A stretch of 64,000 nt of DNA. Origin: Rhodanobacter sp. T12-5 (GTDB lineage Bacteria; Pseudomonadota; Gammaproteobacteria; Xanthomonadales; Rhodanobacteraceae). The position numbers and the translations under genes are program-made. Positions within the stretch are counted from its first letter, which is position 1. Each line of letters opens with the position of its first letter. Below the pieces are notes generated by a model. The model saw nothing but the letters and a program-made list of their open reading frames with translations. It was not told the DNA's origin and did no database searches. The stretch spans positions 310,001 through 374,000 of the forward strand of contig NZ_NPKN01000002.1 in NCBI RefSeq assembly GCF_008329435.1, read 5' to 3'. Positions 9,227-18,042 of the stretch are shown in pieces.

Positions 9227-10363
9227 ATGACCGATTCGCCCCACCTCACACACGGATTGGCCGGCGACGAGATCCCCGCGGACTGGCCGCCGCTGACCGC
9301 CGGCGAAGTCGACACGCTGCTGCGCAACTATCCGGCGCTCGGCGCACCGGTTCGCATCGAATGGCACAGCCCGCGTCCGCTGTCGGCGGCCTGCCTGGTC
9401 GAGACGACCACCGATATCGTTTTCGTCAAACGCCATCACCGCAGCGTGCGTTCGACCGCCACGCTCGGCGAAGAGCATCGCTTCATCGCGCACCTGCGCG
9501 GCAACGGCATGCCGATCCCGGCCGTGTTGAATGACTCGCGGGGTCAAACCGCGGTGGCGCTCGGCGACTGGACCTACGAAGTGCACGAGCGCGCCGCCGG
9601 CATCGACCTGTACCGCGAGGCGATCTCATGGTCGCCGTTGCCGAATGTCGATCACGCGCACAGCACCGGCCGGTTGCTGGCCATGCTGCACGACGCGTCC
9701 GAGGGCTACGACGCCGATCAGCGCGACACCCATATCCTGGTTGCTCGCAGCGAACTGATCTGTTCACCCGATCCGATCGCCGCCCTGCGAAGCCAACTGC
9801 ATGCGCGCCCGGGGCTGGCCGACTACCTGCAGGACCGCGACTGGACGAGCGAACTTGCCGAAGCGCTTGCGTCGTGGCACGCCGCCGCGCAACCGCGACT
9901 GGCGCGGCAGCCGCGGCTGTGGACGCACGGCGACTGGCACGTCTCCAACCTGTGCTGGAGCGACGACGGCGCAAACGCCCGCATCACCGCCGTGCTCGAC
10001 TTCGGCCTTGCCGCTGCCAACTTCGCGCTGTTCGACCTCGCCACCGCGATCGAGCGCAACGCGATTGCCTGGCTGGCGCTGGACAGCGGCACCGACGCCG
10101 CTCATCCGGACATCGCCCGCGCACTCATCGAAGGCTATCGCCGGCAGCGCCCGCTGGACGCCGCGGACATCCATCTGCTGGCGGATCTGCTGCCGCTGGT
10201 ACACGTGGATTTCGCGCTGTCCGAGGTCGAGTACTTCAACGCCATCACGCACTCGCGCACCAGTGCGAATGTGGCCTATGACACCTTTCTGCGCGGTCAC
10301 GCGGCGTGGTTCGGTACCCCGCCGGGGCGCGCGCTGCTGCAGGCCATCCGCGACTGCGCGTGA
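9227..10363 (+). CDS. Aminoglycoside-phosphotransferase-fold kinase
   Basis: Small-molecule or protein kinase of the APH/choline-kinase fold, 378 residues. The N-lobe includes the Val-Phe-Val-Lys-Arg nucleotide-binding lysine near residue 68. The catalytic loop is His234-Gly-Asp236-Trp-His-Val-Ser-Asn-Leu and the metal-binding motif Asp258-Phe-Gly follows 22 residues later. Both match the family pattern. Stress-response kinase SrkA and homoserine-kinase-like enzymes share this fold, but specific motifs for either are not clear, so the substrate is left open. The gene is transcribed away from the transporter gene across the palindrome at 9028-9109, and ends about 60 bases before the TPP riboswitch. 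Confidence 0.85.
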   Translation: MTDSPHLTHGLAGDEIPADWPPLTAGEVDTLLRNYPALGAPVRIEWHSPRPLSAACLVETTTDIVFVKRHHRSVRSTATLGEEHRFIAHLRGNGMPIPAVLNDSRGQTAVALGDWTYEVHERAAGIDLYREAISWSPLPNVDHAHSTGRLLAMLHDASEGYDADQRDTHILVARSELICSPDPIAALRSQLHARPGLADYLQDRDWTSELAEALASWHAAAQPRLARQPRLWTHGDWHVSNLCWSDDGANARITAVLDFGLAAANFALFDLATAIERNAIAWLALDSGTDAAHPDIARALIEGYRRQRPLDAADIHLLADLLPLVHVDFALSEVEYFNAITHSRTSANVAYDTFLRGHAAWFGTPPGRALLQAIRDCA

Positions 10364-10421
10364 GCAACACCGTTCAGGAATGATCTGCACGCGGCACCGA
10401 TCCGTGGTTCAATACGCGTTC

Positions 10422-10505
10422 TTGAAGCGGGGGTGCCCGGCGTTTGCCGGGCTGAGAGAGTCCCTTGGAACCTGACCCGGTTAGCACCGGCGTAGGGAGC
10501 TTGCA
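10422..10505 (+). promoter_or_regulatory. TPP (THI-box) riboswitch
   Basis: Conserved parts of the thiamine pyrophosphate aptamer are visible in order: GGGGTGCC, a GC hairpin with a GCGTTTGC loop, GCTGAGAGAG, CCCTTGGAACCTGA, CCGGTTAGCACCGG and CGTAGGGAGC. It lies 62 bases upstream of the TonB receptor start on the same strand, so TPP binding should switch off the receptor and the downstream PnuC-family gene. No strong terminator hairpin with a U-run follows, which favours control of translation initiation; that mechanism is inferred. Confidence 0.96.
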
Positions 10506-10566
10506 GATCCGGCGCGTCCGTTTGGACGTCCGGGTCGCCGTCGCTTCGTCCGTAGCCCCATAGACG

Positions 10567-12768
10567 ATGACGACGATGGCCAAAACCCGTATCTTCCTTG
10601 CCCGCACTCCCCTCATCCTTGCACTGATGTCGGTCATGGCGCTCGCCCATGCCAGCGACACCGCCAGCGCCCCGCAGACCACGTCGCTGGCGCCGGTCCA
10701 CGTCGAGGGCGAGAGTCTGGACGGCTATCATGCCGACACCTCGCAGATGGATACCTTCGGCAGCTTCGGCAATGCCCCGCTGCAGGACACGCCCGCCGCG
10801 ATCACGGTGATCACCCGCGACCAGATCGACGACCGTCAACCACGCACACTGAGCGAACTGGCGCGCAGCGATGCTGCGCTCGGCGACAGCTACGCGCCGG
10901 TCGGTTACTACCAGGACATCGCCATCCGCGGCTATGCGCTGGATCTGGCCACCGGCTACCGGCTCAACGAGATGAGCCTGGTCGGCGAGCAACCGATCGC
11001 CCTGGAAGACAAGCAGCGCGTGGAAATCCTCAAGGGACTCGGCGGCCTGGAGGCCGGCGTGGTCGCACCCGGCGGGCTGGTCAACTACGTCAGCAAGCGC
11101 CCCGCCAACGTGCGCAGCGCCACCGTCGGCACCGACTCGCACGGCTCGCGCTATGTCGCCGTGGACGTGGGCGCCTGGCTCAGCCCGACCTTCGGCGTGC
11201 GCGTGAACGCGGCGCACGACGGCATTCACTCGTACGTCGACCATGCCGATGGCCGGCGCAACTTTCTGTCGCTGGCCGCGGACTGGAAGATCAGCCCGAA
11301 CGCCACCCTGCAGCTGGACAGCAACTACCAGGCCAGCTCGCAGCGTTCGGTTTCCGGCTATCAGCTGCTCGGCGGCACCGTGATTCCCGCCCACCCCAGC
11401 CGCACCCGCATGCTCGGCTTCGAGCCGTGGCAGCAGCCGGTCGGCATCGACGCCAGCAACAGCACGGCGCGTTTCGACTATCGTCTGGGCGATCACTGGA
11501 GCGCACAGTTGTCGGCCGGCCACAGTCGCGCCGTCATCGACGACAACGTCGCCTTCGCCTACGGCTGCTTCTACTCGCCGGATTGCGCCAGCGGCGCCAC
11601 ACCCGGCAACTTCTTCGCACCGAACGGCGACTACGACATCTACGACTACCGCAGCCCCGGCGAAGCCCGCGCCAACGACGAGGCGCGCGCCGTACTGAAG
11701 GGCTCGTTCGACACCGGCGCGCTCGGCCATGAAGTCAGCGTCGGCACGAGCGCATTCCGCCGCACGATCGATCGTCGCCCCTACGTCTACGACTACGTCG
11801 GTACCGGCAACATCGATCAGGTGGATCCGCCTTACTTCGCACCGTCGCCCAACCAGCCAGGCCTCTCGGTGCGCCGGTTGACCAGTTGGCAGCATTCGGT
11901 GTTCGCGCTCGACCGCGTGCATCTCGGCGAACAGTGGCAAGTGCTCGCCGGCGGCCGCTTCGTGCGCCTGCACGAGCGCAGCTACGACGACGTCGGCACA
12001 CCGGAGCGCGACACCCGCCTCAGCAAGGCGCTGCCGCAGGCCGCCGTATTGTGGCAACCGAACGCGCGACTGACCGCGTATGCCAGCTACAGCGAAAGCC
12101 TGTCGCTGGGCAACGAGGCGCCGTACTGGACGTCCAATGGCGGCACCACGCTGGCGCCGCTGTTGTCGCGCCAGACCGAGCTCGGCGTGAAGTACGCCGC
12201 AAGCGATGCATTGAGCATGCAGGCTGCGCTTTATCGCATCCGCCAGCCGTACCAGTTCGCCAAGCCGGACCAGACCGCCGAAGGCTTCACCTTCGTCCAG
12301 CTCGGCGACGAAAGGCACACCGGCCTGGAGCTCAACGCCGCCGGCCGCGTGACCGACAACCTGCGCCTCACCGCCAGCGTCAACCTGATCCAGGCACGCG
12401 CACAAGGCACCGGCACGCCAAGCTATGAAGGCCATCAGGTCCTCAACGTGCCGCGCCTGCGTTCGGCCGTCTATCTGGATTACCGCCTGCCGTTTGCACC
12501 CGGCCTCAGCCTGCTCGGCGGCTGGCGCTACGCCAGCAGCAACGTCGCCACGCCGGACGGCATGACGCGCGTGCCGGCCTACCATGTGTTCGACGCCGGC
12601 GTGCGCTACGTCAGTTCATGGAACCACCACGCACTGACCTGGCGGCTGAATGTCGACAACGTGTTCAACCACTTCTACTGGCGCGACACCGGCAGCTCCG
12701 GCGGCGACAGTTACCTGTTCCCGGGCGCGCCGCGGCTGGCGCGGCTGTCGTTGACGGTCGCCTTCTAA
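10567..12768 (+). CDS. TonB-dependent outer-membrane receptor, probably for thiamine or a precursor
   Basis: A 733-residue outer-membrane channel powered by TonB. A signal peptide covers about residues 1-30 (cleaved after Ala-His-Ala). The plug domain is at about 60-180 (Ala-Ile-Thr-Val-Ile-Thr-Arg-Asp-Gln-Ile), followed by the 22-strand barrel ending in a terminal Phe, as needed for BAM assembly. The sequence resembles siderophore receptors, but the TPP riboswitch immediately upstream and the PnuT-like gene 10 bases downstream argue for uptake of thiamine or thiamine phosphates. A second ATG at 10576 is an alternative start. Confidence 0.9.
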   Translation: MTTMAKTRIFLARTPLILALMSVMALAHASDTASAPQTTSLAPVHVEGESLDGYHADTSQMDTFGSFGNAPLQDTPAAITVITRDQIDDRQPRTLSELARSDAALGDSYAPVGYYQDIAIRGYALDLATGYRLNEMSLVGEQPIALEDKQRVEILKGLGGLEAGVVAPGGLVNYVSKRPANVRSATVGTDSHGSRYVAVDVGAWLSPTFGVRVNAAHDGIHSYVDHADGRRNFLSLAADWKISPNATLQLDSNYQASSQRSVSGYQLLGGTVIPAHPSRTRMLGFEPWQQPVGIDASNSTARFDYRLGDHWSAQLSAGHSRAVIDDNVAFAYGCFYSPDCASGATPGNFFAPNGDYDIYDYRSPGEARANDEARAVLKGSFDTGALGHEVSVGTSAFRRTIDRRPYVYDYVGTGNIDQVDPPYFAPSPNQPGLSVRRLTSWQHSVFALDRVHLGEQWQVLAGGRFVRLHERSYDDVGTPERDTRLSKALPQAAVLWQPNARLTAYASYSESLSLGNEAPYWTSNGGTTLAPLLSRQTELGVKYAASDALSMQAALYRIRQPYQFAKPDQTAEGFTFVQLGDERHTGLELNAAGRVTDNLRLTASVNLIQARAQGTGTPSYEGHQVLNVPRLRSAVYLDYRLPFAPGLSLLGGWRYASSNVATPDGMTRVPAYHVFDAGVRYVSSWNHHALTWRLNVDNVFNHFYWRDTGSSGGDSYLFPGAPRLARLSLTVAF

Positions 12769-12778
12769 GAGCCTGCCC

Positions 12779-13426
12779 ATGACCGTGTTCGAACTGTTCG
12801 CCGCGCTGGTCAGCGCCTGGGGCGTCTGGCTCACCGCCCGACGTCGGCCGTGGTGCTGGCCGGTGGGATTGATCTCGGTACTGGCCTACACATGGGTGTT
12901 CGTCGACGCGAAGCTCTACTCCGACGCCCTGCTGCAACTCGCCTTCGCGGTGCTGATCGTCTACGGCTGGTACCGCTGGCTGCAGCATATGGGCACCGAC
13001 GGTCGCGTCGAAGTGGCCGCGCTGCCGCCGCGACAGGCGGCCACGCATGTCCTGATCGGCGTCTTCGGCGCGCTGGCACTGGGCGCGGCCATGTACAGCT
13101 GGACCGATGCGGCCCTGCCCTGGCTGGATGCGGCGCTGACCGCGTTCAGCCTCGTCGCGCAATGGTGGCAGGCGCGCCGACACATCGCCGCGTGGTGGCT
13201 GTGGATCGTGGTGGACGTGATCTACGTGGGCGAGTACGTCTACAAGCACCTGCTGATCACCTCGGTGCTGTATGCCGGATTCGTCGCGCTGGCGGTGATC
13301 GGATGGCGCTCGTGGCGAAACGCCGGCAGCGGCATAAAGAACACTCCTGCCGCACCGATGGACAGTGTCCCGGCCACGGTCACGGCACCGGATCGCCCCC
13401 GGCGCCGAGGCGGTCATGCGGCTTGA
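12779..13426 (+). CDS. pnuT: PnuC-family vitamin transporter, probable thiamine importer PnuT
   Basis: Inner-membrane facilitator of the PnuC family, 215 residues with about seven hydrophobic helices. Typical motifs are Trp-Pro-Val-Gly-Leu near residue 27, Lys-Leu-Tyr-Ser-Asp-Ala-Leu-Leu-Gln, Tyr-Gly-Trp-Tyr-Arg-Trp and Trp-Leu-Trp-Ile-Val-Val-Asp-Val-Ile-Tyr-Val in the last third. The family carries nicotinamide riboside (PnuC), riboflavin (PnuX) or thiamine (PnuT). The operon is headed by a TPP riboswitch and the gene starts only 10 bases after the TonB receptor, so thiamine is the best substrate guess. The last 35 residues form a Pro/Arg-rich cytoplasmic tail. Confidence 0.88.
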   Translation: MTVFELFAALVSAWGVWLTARRRPWCWPVGLISVLAYTWVFVDAKLYSDALLQLAFAVLIVYGWYRWLQHMGTDGRVEVAALPPRQAATHVLIGVFGALALGAAMYSWTDAALPWLDAALTAFSLVAQWWQARRHIAAWWLWIVVDVIYVGEYVYKHLLITSVLYAGFVALAVIGWRSWRNAGSGIKNTPAAPMDSVPATVTAPDRPRRRGGHAA

Positions 13427-13487
13427 CCGGAACCCGCCTCAAGACAACACTTTCATTACGCAGCGCCGGTGCAGAATGATCGTCACC

Positions 13488-14114
13488 ATGAAAAGCCCGA
13501 TGACAAAAAGCCGCCTGTCGTGGGTCGCCACACTGCTGCTGATCACGGCGGGTGCCGTCGACGCCCAGAGCATCTACAAGTGCACCCGGGGCGGGCAAGT
13601 CACCTACACCGACCGCCCCTGCGCCGACGGCACCGGCGAGGTGATCCACAAGGCCGACGACGCCGACATCATCGACCAGTACCTGCGCCTGGGCCAGGTC
13701 GACCTGGCCAAGCGCTATGCGGACTCACATCATCTCGACGCGCTCTACCAGCAACGCCTGCTCGCCCAGCAGCAGGCTGCCCAGGAAAAGGCCCAGCGCG
13801 AGGCGGACGACGCTTATGCCGCGCAGCAGCGCGACGAGCAGGCACGCCAGCAGGCAATGGACGACGAAGCGGCCAACCGCGAACGGTTGCAGGCCGAGAA
13901 CGAGGCGCTGCGCCAGCAGAACGCGGAATACCAGGACCAGCTCACCCAGCCGGTCTACAACGCGCCGCCCGCCTATTGGGACACGGTGCCGTCCTACGAC
14001 GATCGTCGCCGCGACCACCATGACCGTGCCCATGATCCGCGCTGGCGGCCGCCCTCGAAGGAGCCGGTTTTCCATCCGTGCAAGCAACTCGCCGGTGGCC
14101 GCGTGCAGTGCTGA
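13488..14114 (+). CDS. DUF4124-type secreted protein with coiled coil
   Basis: About 208 residues. A signal peptide is visible to about residue 27 (ends Ala-Val-Asp-Ala-Gln). A DUF4124-like N-terminal domain follows: Ile-Tyr-Lys-Cys-Thr, then Gly-Gln-Val-Thr-Tyr-Thr-Asp-Arg-Pro-Cys, with the two cysteines likely disulfide-bonded. Residues 75-145 are an Ala/Gln/Glu-rich coiled coil. The C-terminal region is Tyr/Arg/His/Pro-rich and ends with two more cysteines. Function of the family is unknown; it is common in this group. The start could also be 13476 or 13500; 13500 gives the most compact signal peptide. No clear link with the thiamine genes upstream. Confidence 0.8.
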   Translation: MKSPMTKSRLSWVATLLLITAGAVDAQSIYKCTRGGQVTYTDRPCADGTGEVIHKADDADIIDQYLRLGQVDLAKRYADSHHLDALYQQRLLAQQQAAQEKAQREADDAYAAQQRDEQARQQAMDDEAANRERLQAENEALRQQNAEYQDQLTQPVYNAPPAYWDTVPSYDDRRRDHHDRAHDPRWRPPSKEPVFHPCKQLAGGRVQC

Positions 14115-14238
14115 CGATCGCCGGACGCTGACCCGCGATCGGGTTGCAGGCCGCATCGACACGCTTTCAACAACCGCGTCACTCGGCGTTTACCGGCGCC
14201 CCGGCATGGTTCGCCGACGACCGATGGAGAACGCCGTG

Positions 14239-14448
14239 ATGAACCTGCGAACCGCCGCCACCAAGAACACCCTGCATTCCGTTCCGCCCATCTTCGCGTC
14301 CGGCGATGGTCGCCATGGCGGACACGCGCCATCGCTGGCCGACCGCCCCGGGCCGACCTCGAAAACGCCGGCGCAATCCGCCGACACGAGACCCGGCGAC
14401 CACCCGCTCGACATCAATAGCGAAGAGAATCGTCCCCATCGGCGGTGA
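14239..14448 (+). CDS. Possible small protein, unknown
   Basis: A 69-residue frame beginning ATG-AAC-CTG, with GGAG nine bases upstream and strongly GC-biased third codon positions, which is the only reason to suspect it is real. The peptide is hydrophilic, rich in Pro, Ala, Asp and His, with no membrane segment or recognised domain, and reads as disordered. It could equally be a chance frame in GC-rich intergenic DNA. Confidence 0.25.
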   Translation: MNLRTAATKNTLHSVPPIFASGDGRHGGHAPSLADRPGPTSKTPAQSADTRPGDHPLDINSEENRPHRR

Positions 14449-14756
14449 AAACCTGTCGCAGTCCATTTCCATGTCACCGGGCCTGATCGCCAGCCATGGA
14501 TTCATCGGACGTCGCTACGCAAACCCGCATCAAGCTTTTTGATCGCGCCCCTGCTCGTGGCAGACGGCCCCATCGCCTCGCCGACCCGGCAATTTCGCGA
14601 AATCGGCATCGAAGCGAAATGCATTGCGACGCTGGCCGCCGAGCTGCTGGGCTCGCGCTGAGCCGCTGCATCTACCCGACGCGCTTGCGACCTGCCGGTA
14701 AATCGGGAGATCCGAAGGCCGGATTGCCGGTCCTCCGTTCTGTGGCACCCAAGCCA
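14449..14756. other. Gene-poor stretch before the PdxI-like gene
   Basis: No convincing gene is seen in these 308 bases. Two short out-of-phase plus-strand frames around 14496-14671 have coding-like codon use, and together could be the eroded end of a lost gene, but neither is recognisable. No repeat or terminator stands out. Confidence 0.3.
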
Positions 14757-15626
14757 TCAATCCCTGCCAATGCCATCCAGCTCGACCATCACGTCCTTGC
14801 CAAGTCGCAGCTCCGCCGCCGCCAGGTTCTCGCGCAGATGGCTCAGTGACGACGTGCCGGGAATCAGCAGGATGTTGGGGGCGCGGCCGAGCAGCCATGC
14901 CAGCGCAACCTGCATCGGGGTCACGCCGAGACGCGCTGCCACGTCGGAGAGCGTCCGCGATTGCAGCGGGCTGAAGCCACCGAGCGGAAAGAACGGCACG
15001 TAGGCAATCCCTTGCGCAGCGAGTGCATCGACAAAGGCATCGTCTTCGCGATGGGCCAGATTGAACTGGTTCTGCACGCAGACCACGGGTGCGATGCGTT
15101 GGGCCTCCGCCACTTGCGCGGCGGTGGCATTGCTCATGCCGAGATGGCGGATCAAACCTTGCTGCTGCAGCCGGGCCAACGCGCTGAACTGTGGCTCGAT
15201 CGAGCCTTCGGACGGCGCATGCACGTCGCCCATGACACGCAGGTTGACCACGTCCAGCACGTCGAGTCCGAGATTGCGCAGGTTGTCGTGCACGGCCTGC
15301 TCCAGTTCCGCCGGGCTCTGCGCCGGCTTCCACGAGGCATCTTCACCGCGCAGCGCGCCGACCTTGGTGACGATCACCAGATCGTCCGCATACGGGTGCA
15401 GCGCTTCGCGAATGATCCGGTTGGTGACGTGCGGGCCGTAGAAGTCGCTGGTGTCGATGTGGTTCACCCCCGCTTCCAGCGCCGCGCGCAACACCGCCAG
15501 TGCGGCAGCGTGATCCCGGGGTGGGCCGAAAACACCGGAGCCGGCAAGTTGCATGGCGCCGTAGCCCATGCGGTTGACGGTGCGATCGCCGAGCGGAAAC
15601 GTACCAGCTTGCTTGAGGTGGCTCAT
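14757..15626 (-). CDS. pdxI: Aldo/keto reductase, PdxI (YdbC)-like pyridoxal reductase
   Basis: NADPH-dependent oxidoreductase with a TIM-barrel fold, 289 residues. The sequence closely follows E. coli PdxI/YdbC, which reduces pyridoxal to pyridoxine: Asn-Arg-Met-Gly-Tyr-Gly-Ala-Met-Gln-Leu near the N-terminus, His-Ile-Asp-Thr-Ser-Asp-Phe-Tyr-Gly-Pro with the catalytic Asp and Tyr, Val-Thr-Lys-Val-Gly with the catalytic Lys, and Asp-Val-Val-Asn-Leu-Arg-Val-Met-Gly at the place of the usual catalytic His. The C-terminal Ile-Pro-Gly-Thr-Ser-Ser motif binds NADP phosphate. The start at 15626 has AGGAGA just upstream; a frame open to 15665 lacks this. It diverges from a LysR-type gene that probably regulates it. 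Confidence 0.88.
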   Translation of the reverse strand: MSHLKQAGTFPLGDRTVNRMGYGAMQLAGSGVFGPPRDHAAALAVLRAALEAGVNHIDTSDFYGPHVTNRIIREALHPYADDLVIVTKVGALRGEDASWKPAQSPAELEQAVHDNLRNLGLDVLDVVNLRVMGDVHAPSEGSIEPQFSALARLQQQGLIRHLGMSNATAAQVAEAQRIAPVVCVQNQFNLAHREDDAFVDALAAQGIAYVPFFPLGGFSPLQSRTLSDVAARLGVTPMQVALAWLLGRAPNILLIPGTSSLSHLRENLAAAELRLGKDVMVELDGIGRD

Positions 15627-15665
15627 GTCTTTCTCCTGGGGGCTGTCGATCGAGGGGATGAGCAA

Positions 15666-15694
15666 ACTATAGGGCCGCCCCTGCTGCGCGATAA
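15666..15694 (-). promoter_or_regulatory. Candidate promoter of the PdxI-like gene
   Basis: On the minus strand, TATAGT (15671-15666) is preceded by TTATCG (15694-15689) with a 17-base spacer. The -10 match is good and the -35 match weak, as expected for a promoter that needs an activator. It lies in the divergent gap between the reductase and LysR genes, where a LysR regulator would bind. Confidence 0.4.
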
Positions 15695-15733
15695 TCCATC
15701 ACACTCAGCACGGGTTGTACGGAGAACCGGACA

Positions 15734-16630
15734 ATGGCGGCAGACATGCAGGATCTCCTGGCCTTTCTGGCCGTGCTGCAGGCAGGCGGATTTCGCGAGG
15801 CCGCACGTACTGGCAACGGCTCGGCCTCCCAACTGAGCGATGCGGTCAAACGCCTGGAAACACGACTGGGCGTGCGCCTGCTCCATCGCACCACGCGCAG
15901 CGTGTCGGCCACCGAAGCGGGGCAACGCCTGGCTGAACGACTGACGCCGGCGCTGGCCGAAGTGCAGGCCTCGCTCGACGTGGTCAATCACTTCCGCGAC
16001 CGCCCCGCCGGCACGCTGCGAATCAACGTGCCGGCCAACGTCGCACGCACCGTGCTGCCGCCGATCGTCACCCCGTTCCTCAAGCGCTACCCCGAGATCC
16101 GCCTGGAAGTGATCGTCGAAGACAGCCTGGTCGATCTGCTGGCCACCGGTTGCGACGCCGGCATTCGCTATGACGAGCGCCTCGCGCAGGACATGATCGC
16201 CGTACCGATCGGCCCGCGCACGCAACGACTGGTGACCGCCGCCGCACCCGCCTACCTCGAAGCGCATGGCCGCCCCGAACACCCGCGCGACCTGCTGCAC
16301 CATGCCTGCATGCGCGGCCAGTTTTCCGGTGGCGCGATACCCGTCTGGGAGTTCGAGCGCGACGGTGAGATCGTGCGCATCGACCCGCCGGGACCACTGC
16401 AGGTCCGCACGGGTGCCGCCTTCGACCTCGCCGTGCAAGCCGCCATCGACGGGCTCGGCATCATTCACTTGTTCGAGGATTGGCTACGCCCACACTTCGA
16501 CAACGGCAATCTGGTGCCCGTCCTCGAACCGTGGTGGCAAAGCTTCAGCGGTCCGTTCCTGTACTACTCGGGACGCCGGCATCTGCCGTCGCCGCTGCGG
16601 GCGTTCGTGGACTTCATCCGGGAAGGCTGA
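15734..16630 (+). CDS. LysR-family transcriptional regulator
   Basis: 298 residues: an N-terminal winged helix-turn-helix at about 1-65 (Gly-Phe-Arg-Glu-Ala-Ala-Arg ... Ser-Asp-Ala-Val-Lys-Arg-Leu-Glu) and a type-2 periplasmic-binding-protein-like effector domain from about 93 to 295. It is transcribed divergently from the PdxI-like reductase gene across a 107-base gap, the usual layout of a LysR regulator and its target. It belongs to the subgroup often paired with reductases and quinone or drug responses. The effector is unknown. Confidence 0.93.
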   Translation: MAADMQDLLAFLAVLQAGGFREAARTGNGSASQLSDAVKRLETRLGVRLLHRTTRSVSATEAGQRLAERLTPALAEVQASLDVVNHFRDRPAGTLRINVPANVARTVLPPIVTPFLKRYPEIRLEVIVEDSLVDLLATGCDAGIRYDERLAQDMIAVPIGPRTQRLVTAAAPAYLEAHGRPEHPRDLLHHACMRGQFSGGAIPVWEFERDGEIVRIDPPGPLQVRTGAAFDLAVQAAIDGLGIIHLFEDWLRPHFDNGNLVPVLEPWWQSFSGPFLYYSGRRHLPSPLRAFVDFIREG

Positions 16631-16882
16631 GTGCATCACTCCACTCAAACCCGAGAACCCATGAGCAAGTGAAGCGTATCTGTATCCGGTCGGACCTACG
16701 TTCGTATTGCTCTACGCGGTAGGTTGGCTGATCACAAAGGTGCGGAGGGTCTGCTCCATTTGTCGCTGAGCCGAGATCCCCACGTCACCATGCCGCGGCC
16801 ATGGAACCCTTATGCTGACAGCGCACTCTTCCTCTGTTTTGCCCTAACCTGGCACATCACATGGGATGGCGGGAGCCGCGGC

Positions 16883-17737
16883 ATGGCAACGGGTGAAGAC
16901 TGGTCGCGATTGGAGGTGGAGAGTTGTGTGGCCGACTATCTGCACATGCTCGCGCTTGAACTCAATGGACAGCAATTCAACAAGACCAAACATATCCACG
17001 GGTTGATGCAGCGTCTGGATGGCAGAAGCAAGTCATCCGTTGAATACAAGTTTCGCAACGTCAGCGCCGTCATGGAGGAACTTGGCTGGCCCGCGGTGAC
17101 GGGCTACAAAAGCTTGCCAAATTATCAATGGCTTCTGATGGAAGTGGTGGAATCCCAGCTTCAGAGCAATACGACCCTGCAGGACGCTGTGCAGGCTGCC
17201 GTCGAACGCCCAGCGACGGTGGTATCCATTGAAAATCCAGCAGACATCTGGGTTCCAACACCCAAGGCAGCAGGCCGGGTAGCGGAATCGTCCGCCGGCT
17301 ACGCGGCCCGATTTTCACCAGCCAAACGCGACTATCTGGCCCAGGAGGCACGCAACCGTTCGCTGGGCCTCGCCGGCGAGCAATTCGTGATGGAACTTGA
17401 AGCCCGTCGTTTGCATGCAGCTGGCAAGAAGCTGCTGAGTGAACGCGTCGAACATGCCTCCGCCACGCAGGGGGATGGCCTCGGCTACGACGTGCTGTCT
17501 TTTGAGGAAAACGGTCGCGAGCGCTTGATCGAAGTAAAGACCACCGCCTTCGGCGAACTGACACCCTTCTTCGTCAGCCGCAACGAACTGGCGCGTTCGG
17601 AGGTCGACGCCGAATCCTATCGGCTGTACCGCCTTTTCGACTTCCGCGAGCGCCCTCGCCTGTTCGACCTGCAGGGCTCCATCACCGCACATTGCCAGCT
17701 GGATCCGGTGTCTTATCTAGCCCGCCTAACCAGTTAG
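16883..17737 (+). CDS. DUF3883 (NOV_C) domain protein with PD-(D/E)xK-like nuclease signature
   Basis: 284 residues, apparently cytoplasmic. Residues 1-90 form the helical N-terminal domain often found in HNH and DUF3883 proteins (Asn-Lys-Thr-Lys-His, then Gly-Arg-Ser-Lys-Ser-Ser-Val-Glu-Tyr-Lys-Phe and Asn-Val-Ser-Ala-Val). A linker leads to a DUF3883 domain at about 155-265, with Gly-Glu166, Asp203 in Gly-Leu-Gly-Tyr-Asp-Val, and Glu217-Val-Lys219, matching a PD-(D/E)xK catalytic pattern. DUF3883 domains are frequent in restriction and anti-phage loci, so a DNA-directed defence role is plausible but unproven. No methylase or helicase is adjacent. Base composition is less GC-rich than the neighbours and a repeat-rich gene-free stretch follows, suggesting acquisition. 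The start at 16883 follows GGGAG; the frame is open to 16724. Confidence 0.82.
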   Translation: MATGEDWSRLEVESCVADYLHMLALELNGQQFNKTKHIHGLMQRLDGRSKSSVEYKFRNVSAVMEELGWPAVTGYKSLPNYQWLLMEVVESQLQSNTTLQDAVQAAVERPATVVSIENPADIWVPTPKAAGRVAESSAGYAARFSPAKRDYLAQEARNRSLGLAGEQFVMELEARRLHAAGKKLLSERVEHASATQGDGLGYDVLSFEENGRERLIEVKTTAFGELTPFFVSRNELARSEVDAESYRLYRLFDFRERPRLFDLQGSITAHCQLDPVSYLARLTS

Positions 17738-17783
17738 CCGCGAGCGGTCGCCAGCACCAGCCGGCTTTGCTGAGTCGGGGTAA

Positions 17784-17853
17784 ACAGGCCTCGTAGCAGG
17801 AATCGGCAGGAGGCCGATTCCTTTTCGCCAGCACAGGGATGCGCTGGCGAAAA
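17784..17853. repeat. 70-bp double-hairpin intergenic repeat, copy A
   Basis: Matches copy B (18367-18436) at 65 of 70 positions by eye. It contains a 9-bp perfect stem (GGAATCGGC/GCCGATTCC, 5-base loop) followed by a second stem built from TTTTCGCCAGC and GCTGGCGAAAA around CAGGGA. Two of the five differences between copies fall within the second stem. It lies just after the DUF3883 gene. Confidence 0.8.
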
Positions 17854-17915
17854 AAAGCCGACATCACCTTACGGACTTGCCCGGCAAGCACCTAGCGGGA
17901 CGTCGTTTTCTACTG

Positions 17916-17952
17916 GTCACTTCTCTTTTGGACAAGAATAAAGAGAAGTGAC
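17916..17952. repeat. 13-bp perfect hairpin (GTCACTTCTCTTT type)
   Basis: Arms 17916-17928 and 17940-17952 are perfect inverted copies around an 11-base loop. Hairpins of this kind recur between genes in Xanthomonadales. It lies between the DUF3883 gene and the convergent zinc-ribbon gene and could end transcription from either side, though neither flank has a long T-run. Confidence 0.65.
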
Positions 17953-18042
17953 TCGGGCCGCGCTACAGCTCAAAAAGCCTTTGCTGGTGACGCGCCCTTT
18001 AGCCGCAAGCGCATCAATGATCCATGCCGGGCTCCAGCCGCC

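Noticed and set aside
10297-12585. 762-codon minus-strand frame opposite the TonB receptor
   Set aside because: Antisense shadow of the receptor gene; no recognisable motif, and the receptor frame has a signal peptide, plug, barrel and terminal Phe.
14496-14849. 117-codon plus-strand frame before the PdxI-like gene
   Set aside because: Arg/Pro/Ala-rich with no domain, and it runs into the opposite-strand PdxI-like gene; treated as non-coding or decayed.
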